DNA of 64,000 bases from Pseudobutyrivibrio sp. MD2005 (GTDB taxonomy: Bacteria; Bacillota; Clostridia; Lachnospirales; Lachnospiraceae): assembly GCF_000621865.1 (NCBI RefSeq), contig NZ_KK211360.1, positions 142,890-206,889 of the forward strand, written 5' to 3'. The notes beneath the pieces are model-generated. The model made no database searches and was not told the DNA's origin. It saw nothing but the letters and a program-made list of their open reading frames with translations. This document shows positions 54,116 to 62,738 of the stretch, in pieces. A program made the position numbers and the translations under genes. The stretch's first letter is position 1. Each line of letters begins with the position of its first letter.

Positions 54116-54811
54116 ATGAAAAGCAATATTGAATTATCAAAAGAACAGCGACTTGCTGTTTTACAAACAGCGGCATCTGATTTATCAAGCAAATTCCCTT
54201 TTATTTGTACTATTGAGCAAGGGATGCTTATTATTCAAGTAGATTGGAAAGATACTACTTTTATCAATGGGCCAGGGCTTACAAGAGAACAAAAATCCTA
54301 TAGGCATATTGTAAGATTAAAGCCTAATGGCAAATTTGCTACATTGGACGTTTATGTAGAAAATTATGAATCCGTAGGGCTTGGAGGATTGACTATAGGA
54401 AGAAGAGAGTTTGCAGGAAAATCGGTTAGGTTTAATTGGGAAGCTCAGATTGGAAAGGATAATCAGACAGGCAAAACAGGGCTGATAGTTAATAAGTTTA
54501 GTTCTCGAAGCATACAGGCGCCTGTAAAAGAATATTTTTCCAATTTAGGCTATGCGTATCAGCGTTATTCATTAGCAGATGATTGGCATGGAATTTCTTT
54601 TAACATGAGAGTTGTTCTTGGTTTATTGTTTATGTTTGCATCAGGAATTATGATTCCAGGGATTATTTATTCTTGTATTGTAGAATCTGATAAGGGTGTA
54701 TATATTTCTATCGCTGCATTTATTTTCTCGTTTTTTTTAATTGGAATAGGTATACTTATTAGTGGAATTAAAGATATGATTAAACAAAAAAGAAACGAAG
54801 AATGGGATTGA
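54116..54811 (+). CDS. Hypothetical protein with C-terminal membrane hairpin
   Basis: About 231 residues. A cytoplasmic N-terminal part (KFPFICTIEQGMLIIQVDWK, IVRLKPNGKFATLDVYVEN) is followed by two membrane segments (VVLGLLFMFASGIMIPGIIY, ISIAAFIFSFFLIGIGILIS) and a basic tail. GGGG before ATG 54116 sets the start. No family recognised. Confidence 0.7.
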   Translation: MKSNIELSKEQRLAVLQTAASDLSSKFPFICTIEQGMLIIQVDWKDTTFINGPGLTREQKSYRHIVRLKPNGKFATLDVYVENYESVGLGGLTIGRREFAGKSVRFNWEAQIGKDNQTGKTGLIVNKFSSRSIQAPVKEYFSNLGYAYQRYSLADDWHGISFNMRVVLGLLFMFASGIMIPGIIYSCIVESDKGVYISIAAFIFSFFLIGIGILISGIKDMIKQKRNEEWD

Positions 54812-54827
54812 TATTGGGAGGATAGAA

Positions 54828-55715
54828 ATGTCAAAAATAAGCGATGACGTAAGAAAAGCGTTTAAGGAAACGGATGATTTAAGAGATTTAGGGTTAACTA
54901 CACCTGATAGCATTGTTAGATACGATGACATTTGTTATGGAGAAGATGCAAAGTGGCAATCTTTAGACGTATATAGACCTAAGAACGCAGGGGATGAGAA
55001 GCTGCCTGTTATAGTTAGTGTTCATGGCGGAGCTTGGGTATATGGAGATAAAGAACGCTATTCTTTTTACTGTATGGACTTAGCAACAAGGGGCTTTGCT
55101 GTTGTAAATTTTACCTATAGACTGGCTCCAGAATTTCAGTTTCCAGCCTCATTAGAAGATACAAATTCTGTTTTCAAGTGGGTTTTTGCTCATGCTTCAG
55201 AATACTGCTTTGATACTGAAAATGTTTTTGCGGTAGGAGACTCGGCTGGCGCACATATTTTAGGTCTTTATTCAGCATTTTGTACTAATAAAGATTATAC
55301 TAAGCTTTTCAGTTTTAAGCCTTTAGAGGGCTTCAAACCAAAGGCAATTGTGCTAAATTGTGGTGCATTTAAACTGGAATTATCTGATGATCCCGAAGAC
55401 ATGAACACAGGCCTTATGCACGATTTAATGCCGAATCATGGTACAGAAGAAGAAATGGAACTGATTAATGTATCATCAAAAGTGAACTCAGATTTTCCTC
55501 CATGTTTTATTGTAACTGCTACAGGAGATTTTTTGATAGATCAGCCAGCACTTATGATAGATAAGTTTATAAAGTATTCAGTGCCTCACGAATTTCATTT
55601 TTATGGTGATAAAGATAATGAATTGGGTCATGTTTTCATGCTGAGAATTCGAGAGGATGCTGCCAAAATATGTAATGATGAAGAATGTGATTTCTTTAGA
55701 AAATTTATAAATTAG
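54828..55715 (+). CDS. Alpha/beta hydrolase (esterase/lipase type)
   Basis: 295 residues. VSVHGGAWVYGDKERY has the HGG oxyanion hole, AVGDSAGAHILGLYS the nucleophile (GDSAG) and LGHVFML the catalytic His, as in hormone-sensitive-lipase-type carboxylesterases. No signal peptide. GGGAGG precedes ATG 54828. Natural substrate unknown. Confidence 0.85.
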   Translation: MSKISDDVRKAFKETDDLRDLGLTTPDSIVRYDDICYGEDAKWQSLDVYRPKNAGDEKLPVIVSVHGGAWVYGDKERYSFYCMDLATRGFAVVNFTYRLAPEFQFPASLEDTNSVFKWVFAHASEYCFDTENVFAVGDSAGAHILGLYSAFCTNKDYTKLFSFKPLEGFKPKAIVLNCGAFKLELSDDPEDMNTGLMHDLMPNHGTEEEMELINVSSKVNSDFPPCFIVTATGDFLIDQPALMIDKFIKYSVPHEFHFYGDKDNELGHVFMLRIREDAAKICNDEECDFFRKFIN

Positions 55716-55770
55716 ATATGTGTTGTCTAAAATCAGATGACTTTGTAAAAATAAGTAAGAGGCGATTTAG

Positions 55771-56244
55771 ATGAATACAGAAAAAGCTTTACTAAGAAAA
55801 TATGAAGATGATTTAAATGTAAGCGGTATAGGTGTAATCATCATGGGCGCATGGAGCTGTGCGAAAGTCTTTATTGAAGTTTTGCTGAACTCTGATGATG
55901 TTTTTGGTGAAGAGGGTGGAATAAAGGATTTGGGGCCTGTTGGTATATCTATAGTGCTCATTCTGGTTTTTATTCTTTCGCTTATTATTATGAAAATACA
56001 TTTGTATATTGGCGGAAATGCAATGAAAGCTTCTAAAGGAAAGCAACACAAAAAAGGATATTTTGTTGCTGCAATAATATACGCTGTAATAAATGTGCTA
56101 GGTTTGTTGCCTTATTATGAAAGTCTGCAGAATGTGGATACGATTGATACGACAATCGCGTCAATCTTGGTGGATCTTACCACTATCTACATTTTGATAA
56201 TTGTAATAATTTCAACACTCAAAATTAAAAGAATCAATGATTGA
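55771..56244 (+). CDS. Hypothetical membrane protein, four segments
   Basis: 157 residues with about four hydrophobic stretches (GIGVIIMGAWSCAKVFIEVL, GISIVLILVFILSLIIMKIH, GYFVAAIIYAVINVLGLLPY, DLTTIYILIIVIISTLKI). No family recognised. Co-directional with the genes around it. Confidence 0.65.
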   Translation: MNTEKALLRKYEDDLNVSGIGVIIMGAWSCAKVFIEVLLNSDDVFGEEGGIKDLGPVGISIVLILVFILSLIIMKIHLYIGGNAMKASKGKQHKKGYFVAAIIYAVINVLGLLPYYESLQNVDTIDTTIASILVDLTTIYILIIVIISTLKIKRIND

Positions 56245-56265
56245 GATACGGGGGTAAACCAATAT

Positions 56266-57393
56266 ATGCAGGAAGATTTTCACTATTACGCAACATATTG
56301 CGCAGCTTTTATAGCCGGTTATTCTCATAAAGAAAGCTTGGATATTGCATATAGTGCACAGTTTGTTGATGTGTGTTCGAGAACTCTTTTATCTAAAATA
56401 AAAGGGCCTGGCAATGCTGCAACAACACAGCTACAGCTAGAGCTTATGGATGCCAGAACAGATCCGGTTGGGCTTCAGGATATTACTCGCATTTGGTCAT
56501 CATTCCATTTTCTGCCTAAGGATCTTTTTGCTGAAAAAAAGAAATGCTCAAGACGCTATCGCAACAAGTACAGACTTATATGTGGTCCCAACGGTGATTT
56601 GGTAGTAAAAACAGTGGAGCTTGCAAAAGGAAAGCCTATTCAGTCCGTTGGAATTGCAATGCATGTGTTGGCTGATACTTGGGCTCATGCCAATTTTGCA
56701 GGCACACCATCTCTAGTTATAAATAATACTAATTATGTATTCTATGAGCTCATCCCTGAGGGGGACGGTTTTAAGGAAAGGCAAATCAAATTTGTACATA
56801 AGAAATCAGTGCCAGATGATTTAGATAATAGTGTTTATACAAATAGTTTATATCAAAGTAATGAGAATTCTATTATGAATCTAGGGCACGGTAGAGCGGG
56901 ACATCTGCCAGATTATAGTTTCGTCAGATATAAATATCTTCCTGCATGGGGTGAATATGGAGAAATCACAAAGGATAATCCATCAGACTATATGAAAGCC
57001 TTTACTCAAATGATTTATGCGATGAAATATATTCGTGGAATTAATCAATCATTTGAAATAGATAAATATGATACTGAGGCAATTAGCCAGTGGAAGGAAC
57101 GGATTCAAGGCATTATCGAAAAAAGACAGCTTTTAGCCAGTGAAGACTGGAAAGCTTTTGGAGAAGAATTGTCCGGACAAGTCATAGAAGATTTTGCCAT
57201 AGATAAATATTTTAATGAATATGTGTCTGCCAACAAAAAAGATAAGGATGAGACTTATTTAGGTAAGTTCATTCGTGGCGCAATTGCTCACAAGGGCATG
57301 GTTATTGATGAAATAGGAAAGAGTGGAAACAAGCTTGCAGGTGTTGCTAGAGGCAGCTTTCTCAATAGGTTTTTTAGAGGAAATCAAAAATGA
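56266..57393 (+). CDS. DUF6765 family protein
   Basis: 375 residues. MQEDFHYYATYCAAFIAGYS and GIAMHVLADTWAHANFAGTP are typical of DUF6765, proteins with a His/Asp-rich zinc-phospholipase-like helical core; the repeated His residues (HYYA, HVLADTWAH) are likely metal ligands. Function unknown. It overlaps the next gene (ATGA). Confidence 0.75.
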   Translation: MQEDFHYYATYCAAFIAGYSHKESLDIAYSAQFVDVCSRTLLSKIKGPGNAATTQLQLELMDARTDPVGLQDITRIWSSFHFLPKDLFAEKKKCSRRYRNKYRLICGPNGDLVVKTVELAKGKPIQSVGIAMHVLADTWAHANFAGTPSLVINNTNYVFYELIPEGDGFKERQIKFVHKKSVPDDLDNSVYTNSLYQSNENSIMNLGHGRAGHLPDYSFVRYKYLPAWGEYGEITKDNPSDYMKAFTQMIYAMKYIRGINQSFEIDKYDTEAISQWKERIQGIIEKRQLLASEDWKAFGEELSGQVIEDFAIDKYFNEYVSANKKDKDETYLGKFIRGAIAHKGMVIDEIGKSGNKLAGVARGSFLNRFFRGNQK

Positions 57394-57926
57394 CAATTTT
57401 TCAAAGAATCAGAAACATTTTAATTGGATTAATAATGATTCTAATTGGGTTAATTTTCCTAATAAACCCAAGCGATGAGGCATATATTTTAGTTATTGGA
57501 GTATTATTTTTAGGTCTTACCATAAAAGGAATCAAGGATATTATTTTTTATATAACTATGGCAAGACATATGGTTGGAGGCAAAATCATTTTGTTTCAAG
57601 GAGTTGTTTTGCTTGATTTTGCCTTACTAACAGGTTCATTATCCAATGTGCCAAAAATATATATACTTTTGTATTTAGTATTGATTAATGGATTCGCTGG
57701 GATTGTTGAAGTCCTAAGGGCTTTAGAGTCTAAAAAGGAAGTAGATGGACCGTGGAAAATGAAATTTAGCCACGGCATCGTAAATTTTATTCTGGCATTA
57801 TCATGCCTGATTTTTATAAGACATAATAATACGGCTCTTATAATATATAGTATAGGCCTTATATATTCGGCCATTATGAGAATCATTAATTCTTTTAGAA
57901 GAACGACATTTATTCTGATTGAATAA
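57390..57926 (+). CDS. HdeD/DUF308-like membrane protein
   Basis: 178 residues in six hydrophobic segments, with the paired-segment pattern of DUF308 (ILIGLIMILIGLIFLINPSD, YILVIGVLFLGLTIKGIKDI). The role of such proteins is poorly known. Coupled to the DUF6765 gene by a four-base overlap. Confidence 0.65.
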   Translation: MTIFQRIRNILIGLIMILIGLIFLINPSDEAYILVIGVLFLGLTIKGIKDIIFYITMARHMVGGKIILFQGVVLLDFALLTGSLSNVPKIYILLYLVLINGFAGIVEVLRALESKKEVDGPWKMKFSHGIVNFILALSCLIFIRHNNTALIIYSIGLIYSAIMRIINSFRRTTFILIE

Positions 57927-57972
57927 TAGTCTTTACGCTACAGAATTTAACTAAGTGGAAAAGGGGAATAGC

Positions 57973-58491
57973 ATGTATTTAGTTTCAGCTTATTTTGATA
58001 ATGATACAACTGAGCATCTTCAGAAGTACATTGACATAATAGCAGAGGCATCTGGTAATAACTTTATGATTGATAATAATATTCCACCTCATATGACTTT
58101 AACTGCAATAGAGGCAAGAAGTGCAGAGGCATTATTGCCAGCATTCGATAATCTTAATGGCAAATTTAGTCCTGGGGAAATATCTATTATCTCTATTGGT
58201 CAGTTTATGCCGAAGGTGATTTATGCTGCTCCATATATTAATCAATATTTGTTTGAACTACAGCAGGATATTTGTGAGGTCTTTGCTAATATTCCAGAGA
58301 CGAATATCAGCAAATTTTATAAGCCGCTATCATGGTTTCCTCATATCACACTGGCAAAGACTTTAAACAAGGAGCAGATGACTAAAGCAGTTATGTGTAT
58401 GAGTGATTTTAAGGAACTGAAGGCAGATATTGTACGTATAAGCTTAGCCAGTGTTAATCCTCATAAAGATATAAAAGGAATACCAGATTAA
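57973..58491 (+). CDS. 2H phosphoesterase-like protein
   Basis: About 172 residues. Two HxT motifs, IPPHMTLTAIE near residue 40 and WFPHITLAKTL near 130, are the catalytic pair of the 2H superfamily, which includes 2'-5' RNA ligases and cyclic phosphodiesterases. It probably acts on RNA 2'-phosphate or cyclic nucleotide ends. AAAGGGG supports ATG 57973. Confidence 0.8.
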   Translation: MYLVSAYFDNDTTEHLQKYIDIIAEASGNNFMIDNNIPPHMTLTAIEARSAEALLPAFDNLNGKFSPGEISIISIGQFMPKVIYAAPYINQYLFELQQDICEVFANIPETNISKFYKPLSWFPHITLAKTLNKEQMTKAVMCMSDFKELKADIVRISLASVNPHKDIKGIPD

Positions 58492-58590
58492 TTATTCGAA
58501 TTAGGAATATAACGATGTGAAAAATGAATAACCACCAATCTCTTTAAATTGCTATAATCCAATAGTAGTAATTAATAAGGAGGTAGTGTT

Positions 58591-58974
58591 ATGGCTTGTT
58601 TTACAATACCAGCTGGCGAAGCTGTTGTAACAACAATAGTAAAGAAAACAATTGATAAGAAGGGGTTAAAACAGGAAAAATCTGAAAACAAGAGTGGTAT
58701 TCCATTTTCACGTAAGTTAAAGTGGCTTACAAATCTTCTTTGGGGAGGCTCAGTGCTTCTAGCATACGAGCATGTATGGCATGGAGAGGTTAAGCCATTT
58801 TTTCCATTTTTAACTGCGATGGAGAATCCGGCAGATAAAGCAGAAATGCTACATGAAATGGGAACAGTAGGTGTTGGAATGGCTGTTCTTGTAACTGTTG
58901 TATGGATTGGTATTTGCGTTGCGGCAGATATTATTGTTAAGCGTCCTCTTTCAGGCGTTAAATCTGGAAATTAG
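58591..58974 (+). CDS. Hypothetical membrane protein
   Basis: 127 residues. A basic N-terminal region (VVTTIVKKTIDKKGLKQEKS) is followed by two membrane segments (LKWLTNLLWGGSVLLAYEHV, GVGMAVLVTVVWIGICVAAD). No family recognised. GGAGG precedes ATG 58591; it is 11 bp before the next membrane gene, and the two probably form a pair. Confidence 0.7.
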   Translation: MACFTIPAGEAVVTTIVKKTIDKKGLKQEKSENKSGIPFSRKLKWLTNLLWGGSVLLAYEHVWHGEVKPFFPFLTAMENPADKAEMLHEMGTVGVGMAVLVTVVWIGICVAADIIVKRPLSGVKSGN

Positions 58975-58985
58975 GAGGTGCGGGC

Positions 58986-59285
58986 ATGACATTATTAATT
59001 ACAGTTTTTGCAGCTCTTATTACTACAATTTTGTGGTACAACAGAAAAAATGATGATATGAAACTTCATGTATTGATGTTTATGTTTTGGGGAGCATCTA
59101 TTATGTGGTTTGTAGATGCTATTGCTGAATATATAGAGATGGGAGCAGAATACTTTACCCCAGCATTAGAAGATATGATCAATGACAGCTTTTTAGGTCT
59201 TTCTGTTATTGCATTTGCAATGATTATTTGGATTGTATATGTTTTAATAAAAGACCCTAAGGGAGTTGTACGTAAAGCACTTTAA
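58986..59285 (+). CDS. Hypothetical small membrane protein
   Basis: 99 residues, three membrane segments (LLITVFAALITTILWYNRKN, LHVLMFMFWGASIMWFVDAI, LGLSVIAFAMIIWIVYVLIK). GGAGGTG precedes ATG 58986. No family recognised. Confidence 0.7.
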   Translation: MTLLITVFAALITTILWYNRKNDDMKLHVLMFMFWGASIMWFVDAIAEYIEMGAEYFTPALEDMINDSFLGLSVIAFAMIIWIVYVLIKDPKGVVRKAL

Positions 59286-59311
59286 TTGAATATGCACTAT
59301 ATCAAAGTAAG

Positions 59312-59345
59312 AAAGGGAGCTAGTTTGAACAGCTCCTTTAATTTT
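59312..59345 (+). terminator. Terminator after the membrane gene pair
   Basis: GGGAGCT pairs with AGCTCC around AGTTTGAAC, followed by TTTAATTTTT. The 3' half AGCTCCTTTAATTTT recurs at 60505. Confidence 0.8.
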
Positions 59346-59539
59346 TCCAATTTATGGATTCTAGACACACTTAATTTTTAGAATTATAGATTAAGCCTTT
59401 TATTATAGCGCTAAAACTAAATCATGGTTGGTACTAGTTGGGCGAAGTAAGAAATTATTGGTCAATGTCACATCTTTACAAGATTTGAACTATAAATAAA
59501 AATGTTAATAATATTCCAGCATGGTAGTTTGTAGGGATT

Positions 59540-59798
59540 TACGGTATGGATGTAGTTTTTCGAATAGTTTACCGTAGCTATTTTGGGTAACTTGACATAT
59601 TTTACGGTATAATCATTGAAAACTAACAATTAGTCCCGTAGAAATAGAGTGCTGATTGATAAAAGCAGATATAGATACATTGTTATTAGGCTTTATTCTA
59701 CGGGATATTTTGAGATTTCTATAGCTTATACCGTACTTTTTTATTATGTATGAAATATCACTACGGAACAACAATGATAATTCTAGAAATATCCCGTA
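59540..59798. repeat. Array C: eight TACGGNA motifs forming four 37-38 bp dyads
   Basis: TACGG at 59540, 59603, 59699 and 59762; CCGTA at 59572, 59636, 59731 and 59794. Dyad lengths are 37, 38, 37 and 37 bp; starts are 63, 96 and 63 bp apart, the same plan as array B 16.6 kb away. It is symmetric about 59669. Spacers do not match array B. The stretch 59346-59539 before it shows no gene; a 62-codon frame at 59750-59938 overlaps the array and is not credible. Confidence 0.9.
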
Positions 59799-59885
59799 AA
59801 CTAGAGCAAATTACAAGATTTAAAATAGATAAAGATAATAATGTCAGCTTGGAAACAGTCAAATCAACTAGTAAAATGAATAAAA

Positions 59886-60115
59886 TGAACCCCATAGAGT
59901 GGACACGCTCAAAAAAGAATAAACCGTATTTTTTATAACAAATCCAAGCCATAGACATGCTTTAACACGGATTATTCTATGTTTTATCCTTAAACCAAGT
60001 TGTGGACACGGATTTAACCGTCATTTGCTGATATAATTAGCAATGGAAGGATAATCATATGAAGAAAAATGCACATGTCTACACTGAAGAACAAATAAGA
60101 ATACTAAATATATAG
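59886..60115 (+). mobile_element. Scar of an IS3-type insertion sequence
   Basis: TGAACCCCATAGAGTGGACA (59886-59905) looks like an IS3-family terminal repeat; GTGGACACG recurs at 60002-60010. A short frame at 60059-60115 behind GGAAGGATAA encodes MKKNAHVYTEEQIRILNI and then stops. It resembles the first residues of IS3-type OrfA proteins with a YTEEQ-xIL motif. The rest of the element, including any transposase, is gone. Confidence 0.5.
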
Positions 60116-60150
60116 ACATTGATAAATCGGATTTTGAAAGGATTTTAAAT

Positions 60151-60450
60151 ATGAAAAACGCATTTTCTTGGCTGTTAATTTTGTTAAATGCGATTGGCTG
60201 CCTATGCCTTACTTATAGCAGTTATTTGTTTCTTTTCGGAGGCACTATAGTTGATGCACCAGATGCAATGCTTCCGATGGAAAGATGGGAAAGAGGAGGT
60301 TGGCTTCTTACTATTGGAATGATTCCACTAATAATAGCAAACATCTTTGGTTATGGATATATTCAATTTGGAAATAAGAAAAATAGACTGCTTATCTTCA
60401 TTCCATCTATTATCTGCGTAATTTTAGTAGCATGCTTCTGGGTGAAGTGA
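60151..60450 (+). CDS. Hypothetical small membrane protein
   Basis: 99 residues, three membrane segments (FSWLLILLNAIGCLCLTYSS, GWLLTIGMIPLIIANIFGYG, LLIFIPSIICVILVACFWVK). GAAAGGA precedes ATG 60151. No family recognised. Confidence 0.6.
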   Translation: MKNAFSWLLILLNAIGCLCLTYSSYLFLFGGTIVDAPDAMLPMERWERGGWLLTIGMIPLIIANIFGYGYIQFGNKKNRLLIFIPSIICVILVACFWVK

Positions 60451-60490
60451 ATTATATAATTTCAGTTTGTTTAGCTAAATAAACATATAA

Positions 60491-60520
60491 AAAAGGAGCT
60501 GATTAGCTCCTTTAATTTTG
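60491..60520 (+). terminator. Terminator after the small membrane gene
   Basis: AAAGGAGCT (60492-60500) pairs with AGCTCCTTT (60505-60513), followed by AATTTT. Beyond it, 60521-60690 shows no gene or clear structure. Confidence 0.88.
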
Positions 60521-60691
60521 CCTAATATTTCCATTACTAAATGCAATAGCACTATTGGTTTTGCTTTTACCTCTGTAATGTTGCATTAAATAGTTCTAGA
60601 TAATGAAGTACCGTGTTTACAAGAATATCATTTAAAGCAATTTCTATATATCTTACCCTAAAAAATATATAAATAGTTTAAAAATAAAATG

Positions 60692-60726
60692 CGATGTGCC
60701 CAAAAAGGTACATCGTTTTTTTTATT
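60692..60726 (+). terminator. Hairpin with T-run upstream of gene at 60781
   Basis: CGATGTGCC pairs with GGTACATCG with one mismatch, followed by eight T. It may end an upstream transcript or attenuate the next gene. Confidence 0.6.
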
Positions 60727-60780
60727 ATGTGCTCGTTAAGAAACACAGGTTTATGCACTATCTTAAGAAAGGTACAAAAA

Positions 60781-61179
60781 ATGGAATACACACTCTTATA
60801 CATTTTAACAGTACGATGTGATAACTCAAAATGTGAGGAAGATCTTGAACTTCATAGGATAACAGGCGTGGATGAAGAAAAAATATTTCTTCGGGACGGA
60901 TTTGTTGCCCGAGAGAAACTTATGAAAATGGAAGTTATAAAAGAGGATAAAAGAGAAATTATTTGTAGGGTTCCTTTTGTAATAAAGGAAGCTGCAATTG
61001 TTTGGGTTAGAGAAGTCTTAATGTATATAAGAAAAAGAGGTACCGAGGCCATGTATTATGCAGTAAACGATGAGTGGATGCGTATTCTAGATCCACGATA
61101 TGATGTGCGATGGTTTACTGGCGGCGCGAAGGTTGAAGCCTGGAAAAAAGAAATGCTAGAGATTACCACAAAACTTTAA
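60781..61179 (+). CDS. Hypothetical protein
   Basis: 132 residues, soluble, alpha/beta composition (TLLYILTVRCDNSKCEEDLE, VDEEKIFLRDGFVAREKLMK, WVREVLMYIRKRGTEAMYYA). No family recognised. AAGAAAGG upstream supports ATG 60781; upstream in-frame codons would run through the terminator-like hairpin. Confidence 0.6.
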   Translation: MEYTLLYILTVRCDNSKCEEDLELHRITGVDEEKIFLRDGFVAREKLMKMEVIKEDKREIICRVPFVIKEAAIVWVREVLMYIRKRGTEAMYYAVNDEWMRILDPRYDVRWFTGGAKVEAWKKEMLEITTKL

Positions 61180-61218
61180 ATTCAATAACTTTATACAGCA
61201 GAATCACAAGTAGAAAGA

Positions 61219-61647
61219 ATGAAATTAATGGAGGAAATTGTGGAACCGCAAAATGAAGAACAAAAGTTAGCTAGAAAACTAGCTAGAGCCCAAAAGGCTG
61301 TCGATAAGCAGTATGCTTGGCATGTCGAAAATGAATATGATTGGATTACGCTTGAGGTTGTGAAAGAGTATAGGCAAAAAGTAGAGTTATTGGGAGAGTA
61401 TAGGAAAAAAGTAGAGTTATTGGGAGAGGATGTAAGTGATACTGGAATAAGACGTAAGTTACGCATTGAGCTACAAAGAAAGTATGGGTTATTAGAAATA
61501 GAAGCTATAAATATTTTAAATGGTTATAATGTGCCTGCCTACTTGGCTAAATATGAACGCATAAAAAATAAAATACCTCTAGTAAAAATACAGGAACAAC
61601 AAAAAGCTCAAAATGATAGCAATGATAATTCTGATAGCAATGCATGA
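61219..61647 (+). CDS. Hypothetical coiled-coil protein with an internal tandem repeat
   Basis: 142 charged, helical residues, probably coiled coil (EEQKLARKLARAQKAVDKQY). EYRQKVELLG is followed directly by EYRKKVELLG, a perfect-phase 30-bp DNA duplication near 61367-61427. The tail NDSNDNSDSNA is low complexity. No clear ribosome site; ATG 61219 or 61228. Function unknown. Confidence 0.55.
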   Translation: MKLMEEIVEPQNEEQKLARKLARAQKAVDKQYAWHVENEYDWITLEVVKEYRQKVELLGEYRKKVELLGEDVSDTGIRRKLRIELQRKYGLLEIEAINILNGYNVPAYLAKYERIKNKIPLVKIQEQQKAQNDSNDNSDSNA

Positions 61648-61663
61648 TAGATTTTTTCAGGAT

Positions 61664-61697
61664 ATCTATGTGCCATAAAATGCACATAGATTAATGT
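61664..61697 (+). terminator. Hairpin before the WYL gene
   Basis: ATCTATGTGC (61664-61673) pairs perfectly with GCACATAGAT (61682-61691); the T-run is poor. Confidence 0.6.
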
Positions 61698-61738
61698 TAT
61701 TATCCTAAGTAGATAAAATTTGGCGAGGAGACAAGACT

Positions 61739-62722
61739 ATGTATGGAACTGGAACAAAGAAAATGCTGAATATGCTTATATTGGATATACTCCGAGAGTA
61801 TTCAGATAGTGAGCATAGGCTTCTACAACAGGATATTATCGATTTGCTAAAGACCAACTATGGAATGGATTGTGAAAGAAGAGCTGTTAAGAATAATATA
61901 GTAAGCCTTCAAGAGATGGGTTATGATATTGTGGCAAAACAGGGATATTATTTGAATACTAGAGATTTTACAGACGCAGAATTGCGTCTTTTGATAGATA
62001 GTATTTTTACATCTGGGGCCATTTCTGACAAAGCTGCCCATTCACTTGTAAAGAAGCTAGAACGTTATTCTAATAAATACTTTAAAGCGCATGTATCTCA
62101 TATTCACAGCACTTCAAGTGGGAAGAATACTGATAATCCAATGGTCATGGATTCTATAGCAATTATAGACGAAGCTATTTCAAAAGGTCGACAGATAGCG
62201 TTTTCTTACCTGCAATATGGAATTGATTTTAAGCTTCACCCTAAACGTAGTCAAAAATACATAGTAAGTCCTTACCAAATGATTAGTAATAGAGGTAAAT
62301 ACTATCTCATAGCAAAGACAGAGGAATATGAGAATCTCTCACATTTTAGGTTAGATAGAATTACTAATGTGGAGATACTAAAAGATAAAAATAAGCCAAT
62401 CAAAAGTATTCAGGGCTATGAAAGCGGTCTTAATTTAAAGGATTATTTAGCCGAGCATTTTTATATGTATTCCGGTGAAAGTATTCATATTAAGTTAAAA
62501 GCTCATGAGAATCTTATGGATAATCTGGTGGATAGCTTTGGAAAGGATTTTAGAGTTCTACCAGAAGGTGAAGATGAGATTATTGTTAGTTTGAAGTGCA
62601 ATCCAGACACTTTTTTCTACTGGGCAATGCAGTATGGATTGAACATTGAAGTTCTTGAACCAGAAAGTATGAGAAAACGCATCCAGAGTGCATGCAAGGA
62701 AATAGAAAAGAAGTATTGCTAA
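61739..62722 (+). CDS. WYL domain transcriptional regulator
   Basis: 327 residues. An N-terminal winged helix (RLLQQDIIDLLKTNYGMDCE, RRAVKNNIVSLQEMGYDI) is followed by a WYL domain (AISKGRQIAFSYLQYG, KYIVSPYQMISNRGKYYLIA, NLSHFRLDRITNVEIL) and a WCX-like C-terminus. WYL proteins sense nucleotides or single-stranded nucleic acid and often control DNA-damage or defence genes. The metallohydrolase follows 16 bp later and is the likely partner. Confidence 0.87.
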   Translation: MYGTGTKKMLNMLILDILREYSDSEHRLLQQDIIDLLKTNYGMDCERRAVKNNIVSLQEMGYDIVAKQGYYLNTRDFTDAELRLLIDSIFTSGAISDKAAHSLVKKLERYSNKYFKAHVSHIHSTSSGKNTDNPMVMDSIAIIDEAISKGRQIAFSYLQYGIDFKLHPKRSQKYIVSPYQMISNRGKYYLIAKTEEYENLSHFRLDRITNVEILKDKNKPIKSIQGYESGLNLKDYLAEHFYMYSGESIHIKLKAHENLMDNLVDSFGKDFRVLPEGEDEIIVSLKCNPDTFFYWAMQYGLNIEVLEPESMRKRIQSACKEIEKKYC

Positions 62723-62738
62723 TGACAGGAGATAAAGT

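Noticed and set aside
59750-59938. 62-codon forward frame over array C
   Set aside because: It contains array motifs and the IS terminal sequence, has no ribosome site and resembles no protein.
59886-60115. Complete IS3-family element
   Set aside because: Only one terminal-repeat-like end and about 18 codons of an OrfA-like start are visible; no transposase or second end is present.
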